Part shown: in pieces, positions 1 to 8,706 of the stretch | How the letters are laid out: the number at the start of each line of letters is the position of its first letter | Position numbering within the stretch: position 1 is the first letter of the stretch | Origin: an uncultured Carboxylicivirga sp. | GTDB taxonomy: Bacteria > Bacteroidota > Bacteroidia > Bacteroidales > Marinilabiliaceae | Assembly: GCF_963668385.1 (NCBI RefSeq) | Contig: NZ_OY764327.1 | Coordinates: forward strand, 6,207,091 to 6,271,090 | Direction: 5' to 3' | DNA length: 64,000 nt | The notes under the pieces: generated by a model | Told to the model about the DNA's origin: nothing | The model's input: only the letters and a program-made list of their open reading frames with translations | The model's database searches: none | Program-made: the position numbers and the translations under genes

Positions 1-174
1 AATAATTTCAACACCTAATTCATCATTGCCTATTGCACTGATTGCCATGCTATCCAAGCCTAACTTAGAAGCATGATAGGCAAAATTACATGGAGCACCT
101 CCCATTTGTTTATGATCGGGAAATACATCCCATAATAACTCACCTATGCCTATTACTAATGGTTTCTTTGCCAT
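1..174 (-). CDS. PfkB-family sugar kinase, probably fructokinase (N-terminal part only)
   Basis: The reading frame starts at an ATG (172-174, minus strand) and runs off the left edge, so only 58 residues are visible. They read MAKKPLVIGIGELLWDVFPD, then a QMGGAPCNFAYH stretch and a GNDELG motif. This is the classic ribokinase/PfkB amino end: a nucleotide-fold beta strand, then the substrate-binding GGxxxN motif. The GELLWD and GGAPCN version is typical of bacterial fructokinases (known of the family). It lies 4 bases after the sugar-porter gene and 3' of GH32 and GH36 genes, so phosphorylating fructose released in the periplasm and imported by the porter is the natural role (inference). The ATP-binding C-terminal half is not visible. 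Confidence 0.85.
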   Translation of the reverse strand, partial: MAKKPLVIGIGELLWDVFPDHKQMGGAPCNFAYHASKLGLDSMAISAIGNDELGVEII

Positions 175-178
175 AATT

Positions 179-1537
179 TTAAATCAATCCAAGTTCTTTT
201 TCAATTTGTTCCAACGATTTCCCTTTGGTTTCAGGGATCCGGAATTTTACAAACACAAAAGCTATAACGCTGAATATACCAAAGATACCAAACAGGTAAC
301 TTAGCCCCAATTGCCCTTGTATAACAGGTGCGAAATAAACTGTCAGGAATGTACATAACCAGCTTACTGCTGTTGAAAATGACATAGCCACACCCTTAAT
401 TCTATTGGGATATATTTCTGATATAATAACCCACATAACAGGAGCAAAGGAGGCTGCAAAAAAGGAGATATAAACCAATAAAGCAATGAGTACTCCGGCT
501 CCATACTGGGTCTGTTTGCTAAATTCAAAAGTAAGATATGCCAGTGAAACAACCATGCCTACTGCCCCCCAAAGCAGTAAAGTCTTTCTCCCTTTTTTAT
601 CAACCAGCCAAAGTGCTACAATTGTCATTAGAAAATTAACCAGACCAACAATCATGGCTTGCATCATCGAATCTCCCTGGGCCGATCCAGCCGCTTTGAA
701 AATATCGGGTGCAAACATGATAACTGCATTAATTCCTGTTATTTGTTGTAGCGCAGCAATGGCTGTTCCAATGGCAACAATTTTACCTGTTTTCCCCTTA
801 AACAGTTCTGAAACCCTAACTTTTTCTTTTGATTTTTCCTCCTTTATAACTCTCTCTATTTGCTCCATTTCATTATTTACCAACTCCTCTCCTCCAATCT
901 TTAACATTACAGCTTCGGCCTCAGTTTTTTTCCCCTTAGCAATTAGCCATCGCGGGCTTTCCGGAAAAGAAATTAGTATAAAAATGAAATAAAAAATACT
1001 GAATATTGCTGGTACAGCTAGCATATAACGCCAACTGTCATCTCCTAAATCAATAAGAAAATAATCGAAGATATAAGCTAAAACAATTCCAATGGTAATG
1101 GCAAACTGATTCATTGAAACCAACCTTCCCCGACTATGAGCAGGTGATATTTCAGAAATATACATAGGCCCCACTACCGATGTAGCTCCTACAGCCAAAC
1201 CTGATAGTACTCTGAACACAATCAATATCACAGATGATTCGGCTAAAGCACACCCCATGGCAGAAATTATATACAGTAATGCTGTTGCCTGCATCACTTT
1301 CTTTCGTCCATATTTTTCGGTGAAGTTGCCAGTAAAAAGGGCCCCGATTAAACAACCAAATGTTAATAAGGCAGCAACGGTTCCCAAACCGCCATCGGTT
1401 AAAGAAAATTCACTTTTTAGCATATCAACGGCACCTGATATACCAGCCATATTTAATCCAAATAACAATCCCCCATTAATAGCTACAAATGTAATCCAAT
1501 ATAAATAAGTTGCGTGTATTTTATTATTCGTCTCCAT
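179..1537 (-). CDS. MFS sugar porter (SP family) importing a monosaccharide
   Basis: About 452 residues with roughly 12 hydrophobic segments. Sugar-porter signatures are visible: GRKKVMQ in the loop between helices 2 and 3, PESPRWLIAKGK before the central loop, QQITGINAV in helix 7, DKKGRKTLL, and PETKGKSLEQIE at the C terminus. The frame can be extended upstream to a TTG at 1561, but the ATG at 1535-1537 (METNNK) follows the GH36 stop by 7 bases and is preferred. As the inner-membrane importer of a fructan or raffinose-type PUL it would take up fructose, glucose or galactose by proton symport. The exact sugar cannot be read from the sequence. Fructose is favoured by the adjacent fructokinase. 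Confidence 0.9.
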   Translation of the reverse strand: METNNKIHATYLYWITFVAINGGLLFGLNMAGISGAVDMLKSEFSLTDGGLGTVAALLTFGCLIGALFTGNFTEKYGRKKVMQATALLYIISAMGCALAESSVILIVFRVLSGLAVGATSVVGPMYISEISPAHSRGRLVSMNQFAITIGIVLAYIFDYFLIDLGDDSWRYMLAVPAIFSIFYFIFILISFPESPRWLIAKGKKTEAEAVMLKIGGEELVNNEMEQIERVIKEEKSKEKVRVSELFKGKTGKIVAIGTAIAALQQITGINAVIMFAPDIFKAAGSAQGDSMMQAMIVGLVNFLMTIVALWLVDKKGRKTLLLWGAVGMVVSLAYLTFEFSKQTQYGAGVLIALLVYISFFAASFAPVMWVIISEIYPNRIKGVAMSFSTAVSWLCTFLTVYFAPVIQGQLGLSYLFGIFGIFSVIAFVFVKFRIPETKGKSLEQIEKELGLI

Positions 1538-1544
1538 AAATTTA

Positions 1545-3782
1545 CTATTTATTATAACCAACAGCTTTTAGTTTAAATACAGCACTATCAAACTGTTCTG
1601 AAAGAGTTAATTCTATACCCACACTCATCAGGTAAGATGCAGAAAACGTTTGACCATCACCCCAGAATTGACTATCGCCTTGTTTATTGATTTCAATAAT
1701 CTGATACTCTTTATTCGTATCCAGTCCGTTTAGTTTAATGGTTGAATAAACTCCACGTGTATGCTGATCGGTACTAAAGGCATAAAGTACAGCCGATTCC
1801 TTATCCTTTGAAACAAACATTTGGGATGCATAACCACCTTCATCATAAGGCGATTGTAATCGGTACAAATCACCGTTGGTTATTATCGGACGTATAAATT
1901 GTTTATAGTTTTTGATGGCATCTTCGGCAAATATTCGATCCTCTCCCTGAATATCTTTAGGCTGCAATTCCATTCCCAAGCGACCGGTCATGGCCACATC
2001 AAAGCGAAATTTTAGTGGAGTAACGCGCATGGTTTGATGATTAGGACTAGTTGACACATGCGATGCTGCCCCCACTGGTGGATAAATTAAAGTGGTTCCG
2101 TATTGAATAAAAATGCGCGATAAAGGATCGGTATTATCTGATGTCCAGTACTCATTATGATATTTTAATGCACCATAATCCAGTCGTCCACCACCTGAAG
2201 CGCAATCCTGAATTACAAAGTCAGGATATTTGGCACGAATGCGTTCATAAACAGCATACAAACCCTGCGTATAGCCATTCCATAGATGAGTCTGCTCCGA
2301 GGAAGGTAAATAAGTTGATCCGGCCTGTTCCACATGTCGGTTGGCATCCCACTTTATATATTCAATACCGGGGTGAGTAGTTAATAAACTATCAAACACA
2401 TTGTAAACAAAATCCTGCACTTTGGGATTTGACAAATCCAATAGCAACTGATTTCGCCAAGTAATTTTCTCTCGTCCATTACTTTGCACAATCCACTCCG
2501 GATGATTTTCGGCCAATTCGCTTTTAGGATTCACCATTTCAGGCTCAATCCACAATCCAAATTTGAGTCCTTTTTTGTGCGCATATTTAATCAAGTAATC
2601 AATCCCGTGGGGTAATTTCTTTTTATTGGTTTGCCAATCGCCCAAACCGGCAGTGTCGCTGTTTCGAGGATATTTATTTCCAAACCAGCCATCATCCAGC
2701 ACAAAAGTCTCAATTCCCATTTCGGCAGCATCATCCATCATGCCTGTTAGTGTTTTTTCATCAAAAGTAAAATATGCACCTTCCCAACTGTTTAGCACAA
2801 TATCATGTATTTTATTTCCGCCAACCATAGCATATGTGCGGCCCCAGTCGTGCAGATTACGTGAAACCTGACCACGCCCTTCGTTACTATAGGTGTAAAT
2901 CATTTCAGGCGTAGTAAATTGCTCTCCTGTTTTTAAGGTCCAGTCCGAAAGGAATGGATTGATACCACTTACAATATTAAGCATTTTCCACTCATCCAGC
3001 TGAAAAGCCAAACGGTAGTTACCCGACCATGCTAATGCACCCCCATAGCATTCTCCCGAATTTTCTAAAGATGGATGGTTCAAACTTAAAATAAACGAAG
3101 CATTTTCAGTTTGTGTTGTTCTCACTCCTTTCTTGCAATCGATAACTTTAATGCCATTTTCAATCTTCTCTTCCACCATAGTCATTTCGCCAGCCCAGGC
3201 ACCATAAAAATGTGTTAAGTAATAGCTTTGAGCTTTCAATGGCAAATAAGATGAAGCATAATTAGTGAGCTTCACAGCTCCTTCCTCATCATTTTTTATC
3301 ACCGTCCACTGACTGATTACATCTTCTTTGTAAAAAGCTTTGGTATGAAGTTCAACGGTAAAGTCATATACCGGATCTTTTAATTGGATAACTGTTTCTT
3401 CGACATTTGGGTTCGATTTGTCGATATTTACACCATTATAAATCAACTCGGTATTTAAACTACCATCGGAATGAATGACTGTTAAAGCCGGTTCATTAAT
3501 ATTTCCATGTCCAAAGGCCGGATAGGCTTCGTAAGAGAAATCTCTATCAGTATCCATTTTAGGATAAGCCCTTTGCTGCATAAAGTCATCGTTTGCATCA
3601 ACCTTTGCTCCATAATGTTGAAATACCAGCCGTCCATCTTTATCCACCGCATAAACCAGAGAGGTTGACTGAGTTTGAATTTCTATGACGTTGGAATTTT
3701 GTGCAACTATCACTGAATATGGCAGTAGTAAAATTCCTATAGCGAGTAGTATCGTTTTTAATGTTGTTTTCATGATTTTCAT
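1545..3782 (-). CDS. GH36 alpha-galactosidase, exported
   Basis: 745 residues with an N-terminal signal peptide ending near a VAQN site. The GH36 (melibiase) hallmarks are present. The nucleophile motif YIKWDANR has its Asp near residue 478. The CASGGGRLDYGA substrate-binding loop follows, then SDNTD with the acid/base Asp near residue 548. An FVLDDGWFG strand and a C-terminal beta domain complete the family architecture at the usual length. It should remove terminal alpha-1,6-galactose from raffinose or stachyose. With the neighbouring GH32 this gives complete dismantling of raffinose-family sugars: galactose first, then sucrose to glucose and fructose (inference). It lies 12 bases after the GH32 gene in the same operon. 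A second in-frame ATG lies three codons downstream at 3771-3773. Confidence 0.92.
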   Translation of the reverse strand: MKIMKTTLKTILLAIGILLLPYSVIVAQNSNVIEIQTQSTSLVYAVDKDGRLVFQHYGAKVDANDDFMQQRAYPKMDTDRDFSYEAYPAFGHGNINEPALTVIHSDGSLNTELIYNGVNIDKSNPNVEETVIQLKDPVYDFTVELHTKAFYKEDVISQWTVIKNDEEGAVKLTNYASSYLPLKAQSYYLTHFYGAWAGEMTMVEEKIENGIKVIDCKKGVRTTQTENASFILSLNHPSLENSGECYGGALAWSGNYRLAFQLDEWKMLNIVSGINPFLSDWTLKTGEQFTTPEMIYTYSNEGRGQVSRNLHDWGRTYAMVGGNKIHDIVLNSWEGAYFTFDEKTLTGMMDDAAEMGIETFVLDDGWFGNKYPRNSDTAGLGDWQTNKKKLPHGIDYLIKYAHKKGLKFGLWIEPEMVNPKSELAENHPEWIVQSNGREKITWRNQLLLDLSNPKVQDFVYNVFDSLLTTHPGIEYIKWDANRHVEQAGSTYLPSSEQTHLWNGYTQGLYAVYERIRAKYPDFVIQDCASGGGRLDYGALKYHNEYWTSDNTDPLSRIFIQYGTTLIYPPVGAASHVSTSPNHQTMRVTPLKFRFDVAMTGRLGMELQPKDIQGEDRIFAEDAIKNYKQFIRPIITNGDLYRLQSPYDEGGYASQMFVSKDKESAVLYAFSTDQHTRGVYSTIKLNGLDTNKEYQIIEINKQGDSQFWGDGQTFSASYLMSVGIELTLSEQFDSAVFKLKAVGYNK

Positions 3783-3794
3783 ATTGGATTTAGA

Positions 3795-5360
3795 TCACCA
3801 AATTGATTTAATTTCAGCCAATTGAGAATGAGTCATCGAAATAGCTTGCCCTTTAGAAAATATTTTTAATTTACTGAATGGCTGAGTACAAAAGAATATT
3901 TCGGTCATCACCACATCTCCATTATTAACAAATATTTCCATCGAAGCTGCATCGATGAAGATCTCCAAATTCAAGGTTGATCCTGTTTGATAAGGTGCTG
4001 TTGAGATATGTGCAAACTTTTCGGAAAAACTTAAATTACCCGATTGTGTACGATTAAATTGAAACTGTTTTGTCGAATCAACATAGCTAAATTTTATTTG
4101 CTCATTTAGGTTGTTTTCTAAAATAATTCCAAATTCGTGAGGAATAGAATCACCTAATTCAAAATCAAATACCAAATGACTTTGATTCAGATTTATTCCT
4201 TTTGTATTTAGCACAAACTCATCACTTATGCTTTTAACTTGATTTGAAATAACAGTTTCAGTATTGATGATTTTATTGATTTCTTCAACTGGTGTAGATC
4301 GCACCATAAATTCATCTTTCTTTTTCACTAATGAAAGAACACGAGGCAAGGTCATTGCACTTCTCCATTTTTTAGTCGGAACCACTTGTGCATAATCCCA
4401 ATTACTCATCCACCCCATAAAAATTCTGCGACCATCTTCTTTAGGAACATCAGCCCAGGTTACCCCAGCATAATTATCATGTCCCCAATCTAACCACTTG
4501 GTTTCTTTTGTATCGGCATTAAACTTACGCCCATCAAATTCACCCGTAAAATACTGGGTTGCGGAGCCTCCATTGGGTCCACCCGGATTAATATTTACAA
4601 TTAATACCCATTTAGCCTCCTCTGTATCATCTACCTTCAAAGGAAATAAATCAGGACATTCCCAAACGCCTCCATGACCGCCCGCATCAACACCAAAATC
4701 ACTTTCATATTTCCATTCTTTTAAATTATCAGAGGAATATATTTGCACATGATCGTGCGCCGAGAGAACCAAATTCCATTTTTGAATGTCTTCATTCCAA
4801 AAAACATTGGGATCACGAAAATCTCTATTCCCGTCATTAGGTATCACAGGATTACCTTCGTATTTGATCCAGCTTCGCCCTTTATCAATACTATAAGCAA
4901 TGGCCTGCGACTCCACATCCACTACACCAGCTTCAGCAATTAGCGCATTGTGGTAGGTATATATGGCAATCAATGGAGGATTCTCCTGGGTACCTAATCC
5001 ACTGGTATTTTTCCAGTCAACCACTGCACTTCCTGAGAAAATATAACCTAAGCTATCAGGATATAAGGCAATGGGTAAATGCTGCCAGTGGACCAAATCG
5101 GTGCTAACTGCATGCCCCCAGTGCATGGGCCCCCAAACCGTACTATCAGGATAATATTGATAAAACAGATGATATTCACCATCGTAGTATACCATTCCAT
5201 TGGGATCGTTCATCCAGGCTGAATCTGGCGAAAAATGGTATTGCGGTCGATATTGCTCTGTATATCTTATCTCTTTGCTTTCCGTCTGTTTATCTGAACC
5301 AGAAGAACAAGCCCATATTAACATGGGAATTAAAAATATTATATAGGATTTATAATTCAT
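3795..5360 (-). CDS. GH32 beta-fructosidase lipoprotein (sucrase/levanase type)
   Basis: 521 residues. The N terminus is a lipoprotein signal with Cys18 in an IWACSSG lipobox. The five-bladed propeller of GH32 follows with every catalytic motif intact: WMNDPNG (nucleophile Asp52), RDPNVFW (transition-state Asp183) and WECPDLF (acid/base Glu234). FSGS and GGHGG loops are also present. A C-terminal beta-sandwich starts near residue 370 and ends with the MEIFVNNG strand typical of the family. The enzyme hydrolyses beta-fructosides such as sucrose, inulin- or levan-type oligosaccharides; the preferred linkage cannot be told from sequence. As a lipoprotein in a SusCD locus it is expected in the periplasm or on the cell surface. 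The upstream gene is a degenerate paralogue. Confidence 0.95.
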   Translation of the reverse strand: MNYKSYIIFLIPMLIWACSSGSDKQTESKEIRYTEQYRPQYHFSPDSAWMNDPNGMVYYDGEYHLFYQYYPDSTVWGPMHWGHAVSTDLVHWQHLPIALYPDSLGYIFSGSAVVDWKNTSGLGTQENPPLIAIYTYHNALIAEAGVVDVESQAIAYSIDKGRSWIKYEGNPVIPNDGNRDFRDPNVFWNEDIQKWNLVLSAHDHVQIYSSDNLKEWKYESDFGVDAGGHGGVWECPDLFPLKVDDTEEAKWVLIVNINPGGPNGGSATQYFTGEFDGRKFNADTKETKWLDWGHDNYAGVTWADVPKEDGRRIFMGWMSNWDYAQVVPTKKWRSAMTLPRVLSLVKKKDEFMVRSTPVEEINKIINTETVISNQVKSISDEFVLNTKGINLNQSHLVFDFELGDSIPHEFGIILENNLNEQIKFSYVDSTKQFQFNRTQSGNLSFSEKFAHISTAPYQTGSTLNLEIFIDAASMEIFVNNGDVVMTEIFFCTQPFSKLKIFSKGQAISMTHSQLAEIKSIW

Positions 5361-5385
5361 CTTTATTAGTTTAGCTGTTATAATT

Positions 5386-6864
5386 TCACTTCAACTCTGT
5401 AATCTTTCCTTCCTGTAAACTGATGGAACCATTCTTACCAAAAAACTGCAAATCAACCACATCTCCTTCAAAAACAAACTTTCTTGATACCCCCACCAAT
5501 CCTTCCATAGCAAATAATTCAACTGATTTTTGATCGATAATCAAGGTCATATCAACTTGTGGCTCATTGGTAACATATGGAGCATAGTTAAAACCATCCC
5601 ATGTATCGGGGTAATTCTTTTGAATGGATGGATCAGAAATAAAGAAATACCTTCGTTCTGCCTGATAGCCTACAATTAGCTCCTGCCCATTATCATTCGA
5701 TATTTTAACACCAAAAACCTCTGCCATACCTAAATACAAACGATTATCAACATTAAATTTCAAATCAATCTTTATAGGTAATTGAGCTTTTTCTTCAATT
5801 TGCTTCTGATCAGCCAACTCTATACCTGATATAAAAGTATTACTCGCTGAATTGGATTCAGCCAGATTGGTTGGCTGTTGAATAAGGTATAAATCATTAA
5901 ACTTCTCAATTAAACTTAGTTTACGAACCAATGAAAACTCTGTTTGAGCATCATCAGGCAGATTAAATTTTTGATAGATTGAATTGTAAATACTTCCGAT
6001 CAAAACAGGCTGTTTATTTACAGTATAATAATCTGAAAGAACAACGGTTTGATAGATATCGCTTCCATGATCAATCCACTTGGGTTTATTATGAGATGAC
6101 ACATAAGCAAAACCGTCATAGTCACCAACAAAATACTGTACACCACTCCCTTCATTGGGCGAACCTTTATCAGCACTAATGGTTAGTATCCACTTTATTA
6201 CTCCTGTTTTTTCTACTTCCATCGGAAAGAAATCAACACTTGTCCATTCGCCTGATTTCAAATACACATCATCGCCAAATCGACTTACATATTCCCATTC
6301 TTTCAAATCATCTGAAGAATAGAATTGAACCTGGTATCCCGATAACACCAACATATTCCATTTCTGAGTATTATCGTTCCAAAACACTTTCAAATCCATT
6401 ATTGGATCTGATAAACCATCGAGTAATATGGAGACATCTGAATCTTCATTCCATGTTAAACCATTATCATGACTGAATAAGAGGCTTAATTCTCCCGATT
6501 TATCATCGTTACTACAAAATGCGATTAAACCAGGCTTTTCATTGCTGTATTTTGTCAGGTAACTCCAATCAACCAAAATACTCTTAATATTATTCTCTGT
6601 TGCTGATTCTATCCTCATTGGTACATTATTCCAATGCTGTAAATCTTTGCTTTCCACCTGCCCCCATTTTTTGCTCTTTCCATCAATTGAATAGGTATAA
6701 TACAGATGATAGACATCATCAACACAAATTATTTCAACCGGTTTTGTTAGTGCCGAATCCTGTAAACTAAAGTGTATAGATGTTCTGATATTTTTATTAC
6801 CACAACCAGAGCCCCCCAAAAAAACAATCAAAACCAGTATTATATTTGCTATGGAATTTTTCAT
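5386..6864 (-). CDS. Catalytically dead GH32-like lipoprotein
   Basis: About 492 residues from the ATG at 6862-6864; an earlier ATG at 6901-6903 would place a polar stretch before the signal. A hydrophobic signal ends in a Cys at residue 21. The body aligns along its whole length with the GH32 next door, for example HFS near the start, FWNDNTQKWN, YSSDDLKEWEY and GVQYFVGDYDG. All three catalytic motifs are changed. Lys41 replaces the nucleophile Asp (ALTKPVEI instead of WMNDPNG). RDP is MDL at 156-158. Thr208 replaces the acid/base Glu (WTSVDFF instead of WECPDLF). Hydrolysis should therefore be impossible. The frame is long and intact and keeps its aromatic surface residues, so a retained binding role, like a surface glycan-binding protein, is inferred. 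It follows susD directly, the usual place for such proteins. Confidence 0.85.
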   Translation of the reverse strand: MKNSIANIILVLIVFLGGSGCGNKNIRTSIHFSLQDSALTKPVEIICVDDVYHLYYTYSIDGKSKKWGQVESKDLQHWNNVPMRIESATENNIKSILVDWSYLTKYSNEKPGLIAFCSNDDKSGELSLLFSHDNGLTWNEDSDVSILLDGLSDPIMDLKVFWNDNTQKWNMLVLSGYQVQFYSSDDLKEWEYVSRFGDDVYLKSGEWTSVDFFPMEVEKTGVIKWILTISADKGSPNEGSGVQYFVGDYDGFAYVSSHNKPKWIDHGSDIYQTVVLSDYYTVNKQPVLIGSIYNSIYQKFNLPDDAQTEFSLVRKLSLIEKFNDLYLIQQPTNLAESNSASNTFISGIELADQKQIEEKAQLPIKIDLKFNVDNRLYLGMAEVFGVKISNDNGQELIVGYQAERRYFFISDPSIQKNYPDTWDGFNYAPYVTNEPQVDMTLIIDQKSVELFAMEGLVGVSRKFVFEGDVVDLQFFGKNGSISLQEGKITELK

Positions 6865-6897
6865 TTCAACTTGAATTTGTTTGAGATATTTTGGGTT

Positions 6898-6932
6898 AAT
6901 CATGGCAGAAGCAATATACTTCCACCATGATT
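6898..6932 (-). terminator. Intercistronic stem-loop after susD of PUL 1
   Basis: AATCATGG and CCATGATT pair around an inner GAAG/CTTC helix with a symmetric CA/CA internal loop. The structure lies immediately after the susD stop. No strong T-run follows on the minus strand, so it is more likely a partial terminator or mRNA-stability element than a full stop. A stem-loop also follows susD in PUL 2. Confidence 0.45.
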
Positions 6933-6942
6933 ATATTATTTA

Positions 6943-8685
6943 TTAGTATCCTACATTTTGAGTATAAGAATCCACCGTAAAGTCGATTTCGCGTTGCGGA
7001 ATTGGAAAATACTCATCTCTACCAGCAGTGAACTTTGCATTATTCAAAAAATCGTGTCTTGTTTTTTCCTTTTCTAAATAATCATTCAAAGTAGTAGCGG
7101 CTATACCCCAACGAACTAAGTCGAAGAAACGAGGACTTTCCAATGCAAACTCCAAACGACGTTCCCAACGAAGAGCAATACGTGCATTTTCCTGATTCCA
7201 TGCCAGATTAGTTCCGTCATATTCCGAGATTAAATAATTGGATGGAGCAGAACCATCTGCAAAACGAGTTCTTCCGGTACTTTCAGCAGCTCTTTTTCGT
7301 ACCTGATTAATAAGAGGACGAGCCATCTCAGGTTGCCCCAACTCAATGTAAGCTTCGGCTTGCATTAAAAGCACATCGGCATAACGGATTACATCTATAT
7401 TTTTAGATACGCCCATAAACGGACCTTCTTTCTTATAACAAGAACAATCGGCAGCCTGTTGCTCCTTCATACTCTGAAAATAGCCATAAACTCCAGGATC
7501 GCGTACCCAGCTGTTACTAAAGATGTAATTCTCTTCGTTTCTGTATTTGTACGGATGTCCGTCTAAACCTACCGAATGATCGATACGAGGATCAACTGTT
7601 ACGCCATCAGGTGTAATATCTGCAGCACTCAACTCCACATCGTTGAAAGTGTCAAATTTAGGCAGTCCGGTTGTACTGGTTGCAAATGCATTTACCAAAT
7701 TCTGACTAGGTTGATGAAATCCACAACAACCATACTGAGGAGCTCCATGCGGATAGTTTAATCCATTTTCAAAGTTCAATCGACCAACAGTAGTTCCATC
7801 ACTAATTGAAAACTGAATGGCAAAAACAGATTCAGGTCCATTATCATAACCATCCAGAAAATTCTCACCAAAATCAGGTTGCAAACTGTAACCTCCTTTA
7901 GTGATTACATCTTCACAAAGATCAACCACTTCTTGTAAACGCTCTTTATTGATATTAATAACCTGGTTATTATCATCTTGTTCATATGCCTGATACAATC
8001 TTAGTTTTGCCAAATAAGCTTCAGCAGCATATTTATTGGCTCTACCAACTTCAGGTTGCTTTTCAGGTAGATTATTCATGGCAAATTCAAAATCTTCGGC
8101 GATTTTACTCCATAATTCATCGTTTGTATAAGCACGGTTTTTGGTGGCTAATATTTCTTCTTTACTAAGATCTTCTGTGATATATGGAATGTACTTAAAA
8201 AGCACTTTCAACATAAAATGGGAATGACCTCTTAAGAATCGAGCCTCTGCCATTCGTGTCTTACGTAAGGCATATTCTTCATCAGTCAACTCATTAAGAG
8301 TTTTTAAAGCTGAATTAGCACGAGAAATAGCCCGATAGTAATTCTCCCAAGTAAAAGGCAAACCGGCTAACCAATTTTGAAATGGCTGAGTTAGATTATA
8401 CTGCTCATAAAAGTTGAACGGTTCCATATCGGCTACACCACCTCCTCCTTTGTAGGCATCATCAGACCTAACACTTCCATACACCCACATACTTGCAATA
8501 GGACCAATCATATCATCATTTCCAATACCGGCATAAGCGGCGGTAACCAATCCTTCAGCGGCATCGATGGTAGGACTGCCGGCTGTGATAAAACCCTGAG
8601 GTTCTGTTTCGAGATAATCGCTGCAAGAAAGAGCTAACATGCTAATCAGTGCTACGATGTATATATTGATATTTTTCATTTTCAT
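6943..8685 (-). CDS. SusD/RagB-family surface glycan-binding lipoprotein (PUL 1)
   Basis: 580 residues. The signal ends in the lipobox LALSCSDYLE, giving an acylated Cys and the S-D-Y-L-E start typical of SusD proteins. The helical TPR-like core is visible (RANSALKTLNEL, MAEARFLRGHSHFML, YAAEAYLAKLRLY). The SusD C-terminal block is present too (DVLLMQAEAYIELGQ, NQVRKRAAES, WERRLEFALESPRFFDLVRWG), ending in the usual PIPQREID segment. It caps the SusC channel on the outer surface and captures oligosaccharide for TonB-driven import. The gene is 21 bases after susC. Two ATGs, at 8683-8685 and 8677-8679, are both possible starts. Substrate, by neighbourhood, is probably a sucrose-core galactoside or a fructan. 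Confidence 0.95.
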   Translation of the reverse strand: MKMKNINIYIVALISMLALSCSDYLETEPQGFITAGSPTIDAAEGLVTAAYAGIGNDDMIGPIASMWVYGSVRSDDAYKGGGGVADMEPFNFYEQYNLTQPFQNWLAGLPFTWENYYRAISRANSALKTLNELTDEEYALRKTRMAEARFLRGHSHFMLKVLFKYIPYITEDLSKEEILATKNRAYTNDELWSKIAEDFEFAMNNLPEKQPEVGRANKYAAEAYLAKLRLYQAYEQDDNNQVININKERLQEVVDLCEDVITKGGYSLQPDFGENFLDGYDNGPESVFAIQFSISDGTTVGRLNFENGLNYPHGAPQYGCCGFHQPSQNLVNAFATSTTGLPKFDTFNDVELSAADITPDGVTVDPRIDHSVGLDGHPYKYRNEENYIFSNSWVRDPGVYGYFQSMKEQQAADCSCYKKEGPFMGVSKNIDVIRYADVLLMQAEAYIELGQPEMARPLINQVRKRAAESTGRTRFADGSAPSNYLISEYDGTNLAWNQENARIALRWERRLEFALESPRFFDLVRWGIAATTLNDYLEKEKTRHDFLNNAKFTAGRDEYFPIPQREIDFTVDSYTQNVGY

Positions 8686-8706
8686 GACTTAATTAGTTTT
8701 GATTGA

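Noticed and set aside
486-992. 168-residue plus-strand frame inside the MFS gene, and similar long antisense frames across the window
   Set aside because: Shadows of real genes: no family pattern, Ser/Pro/Leu-rich wording, fully covered by well-supported genes on the other strand.
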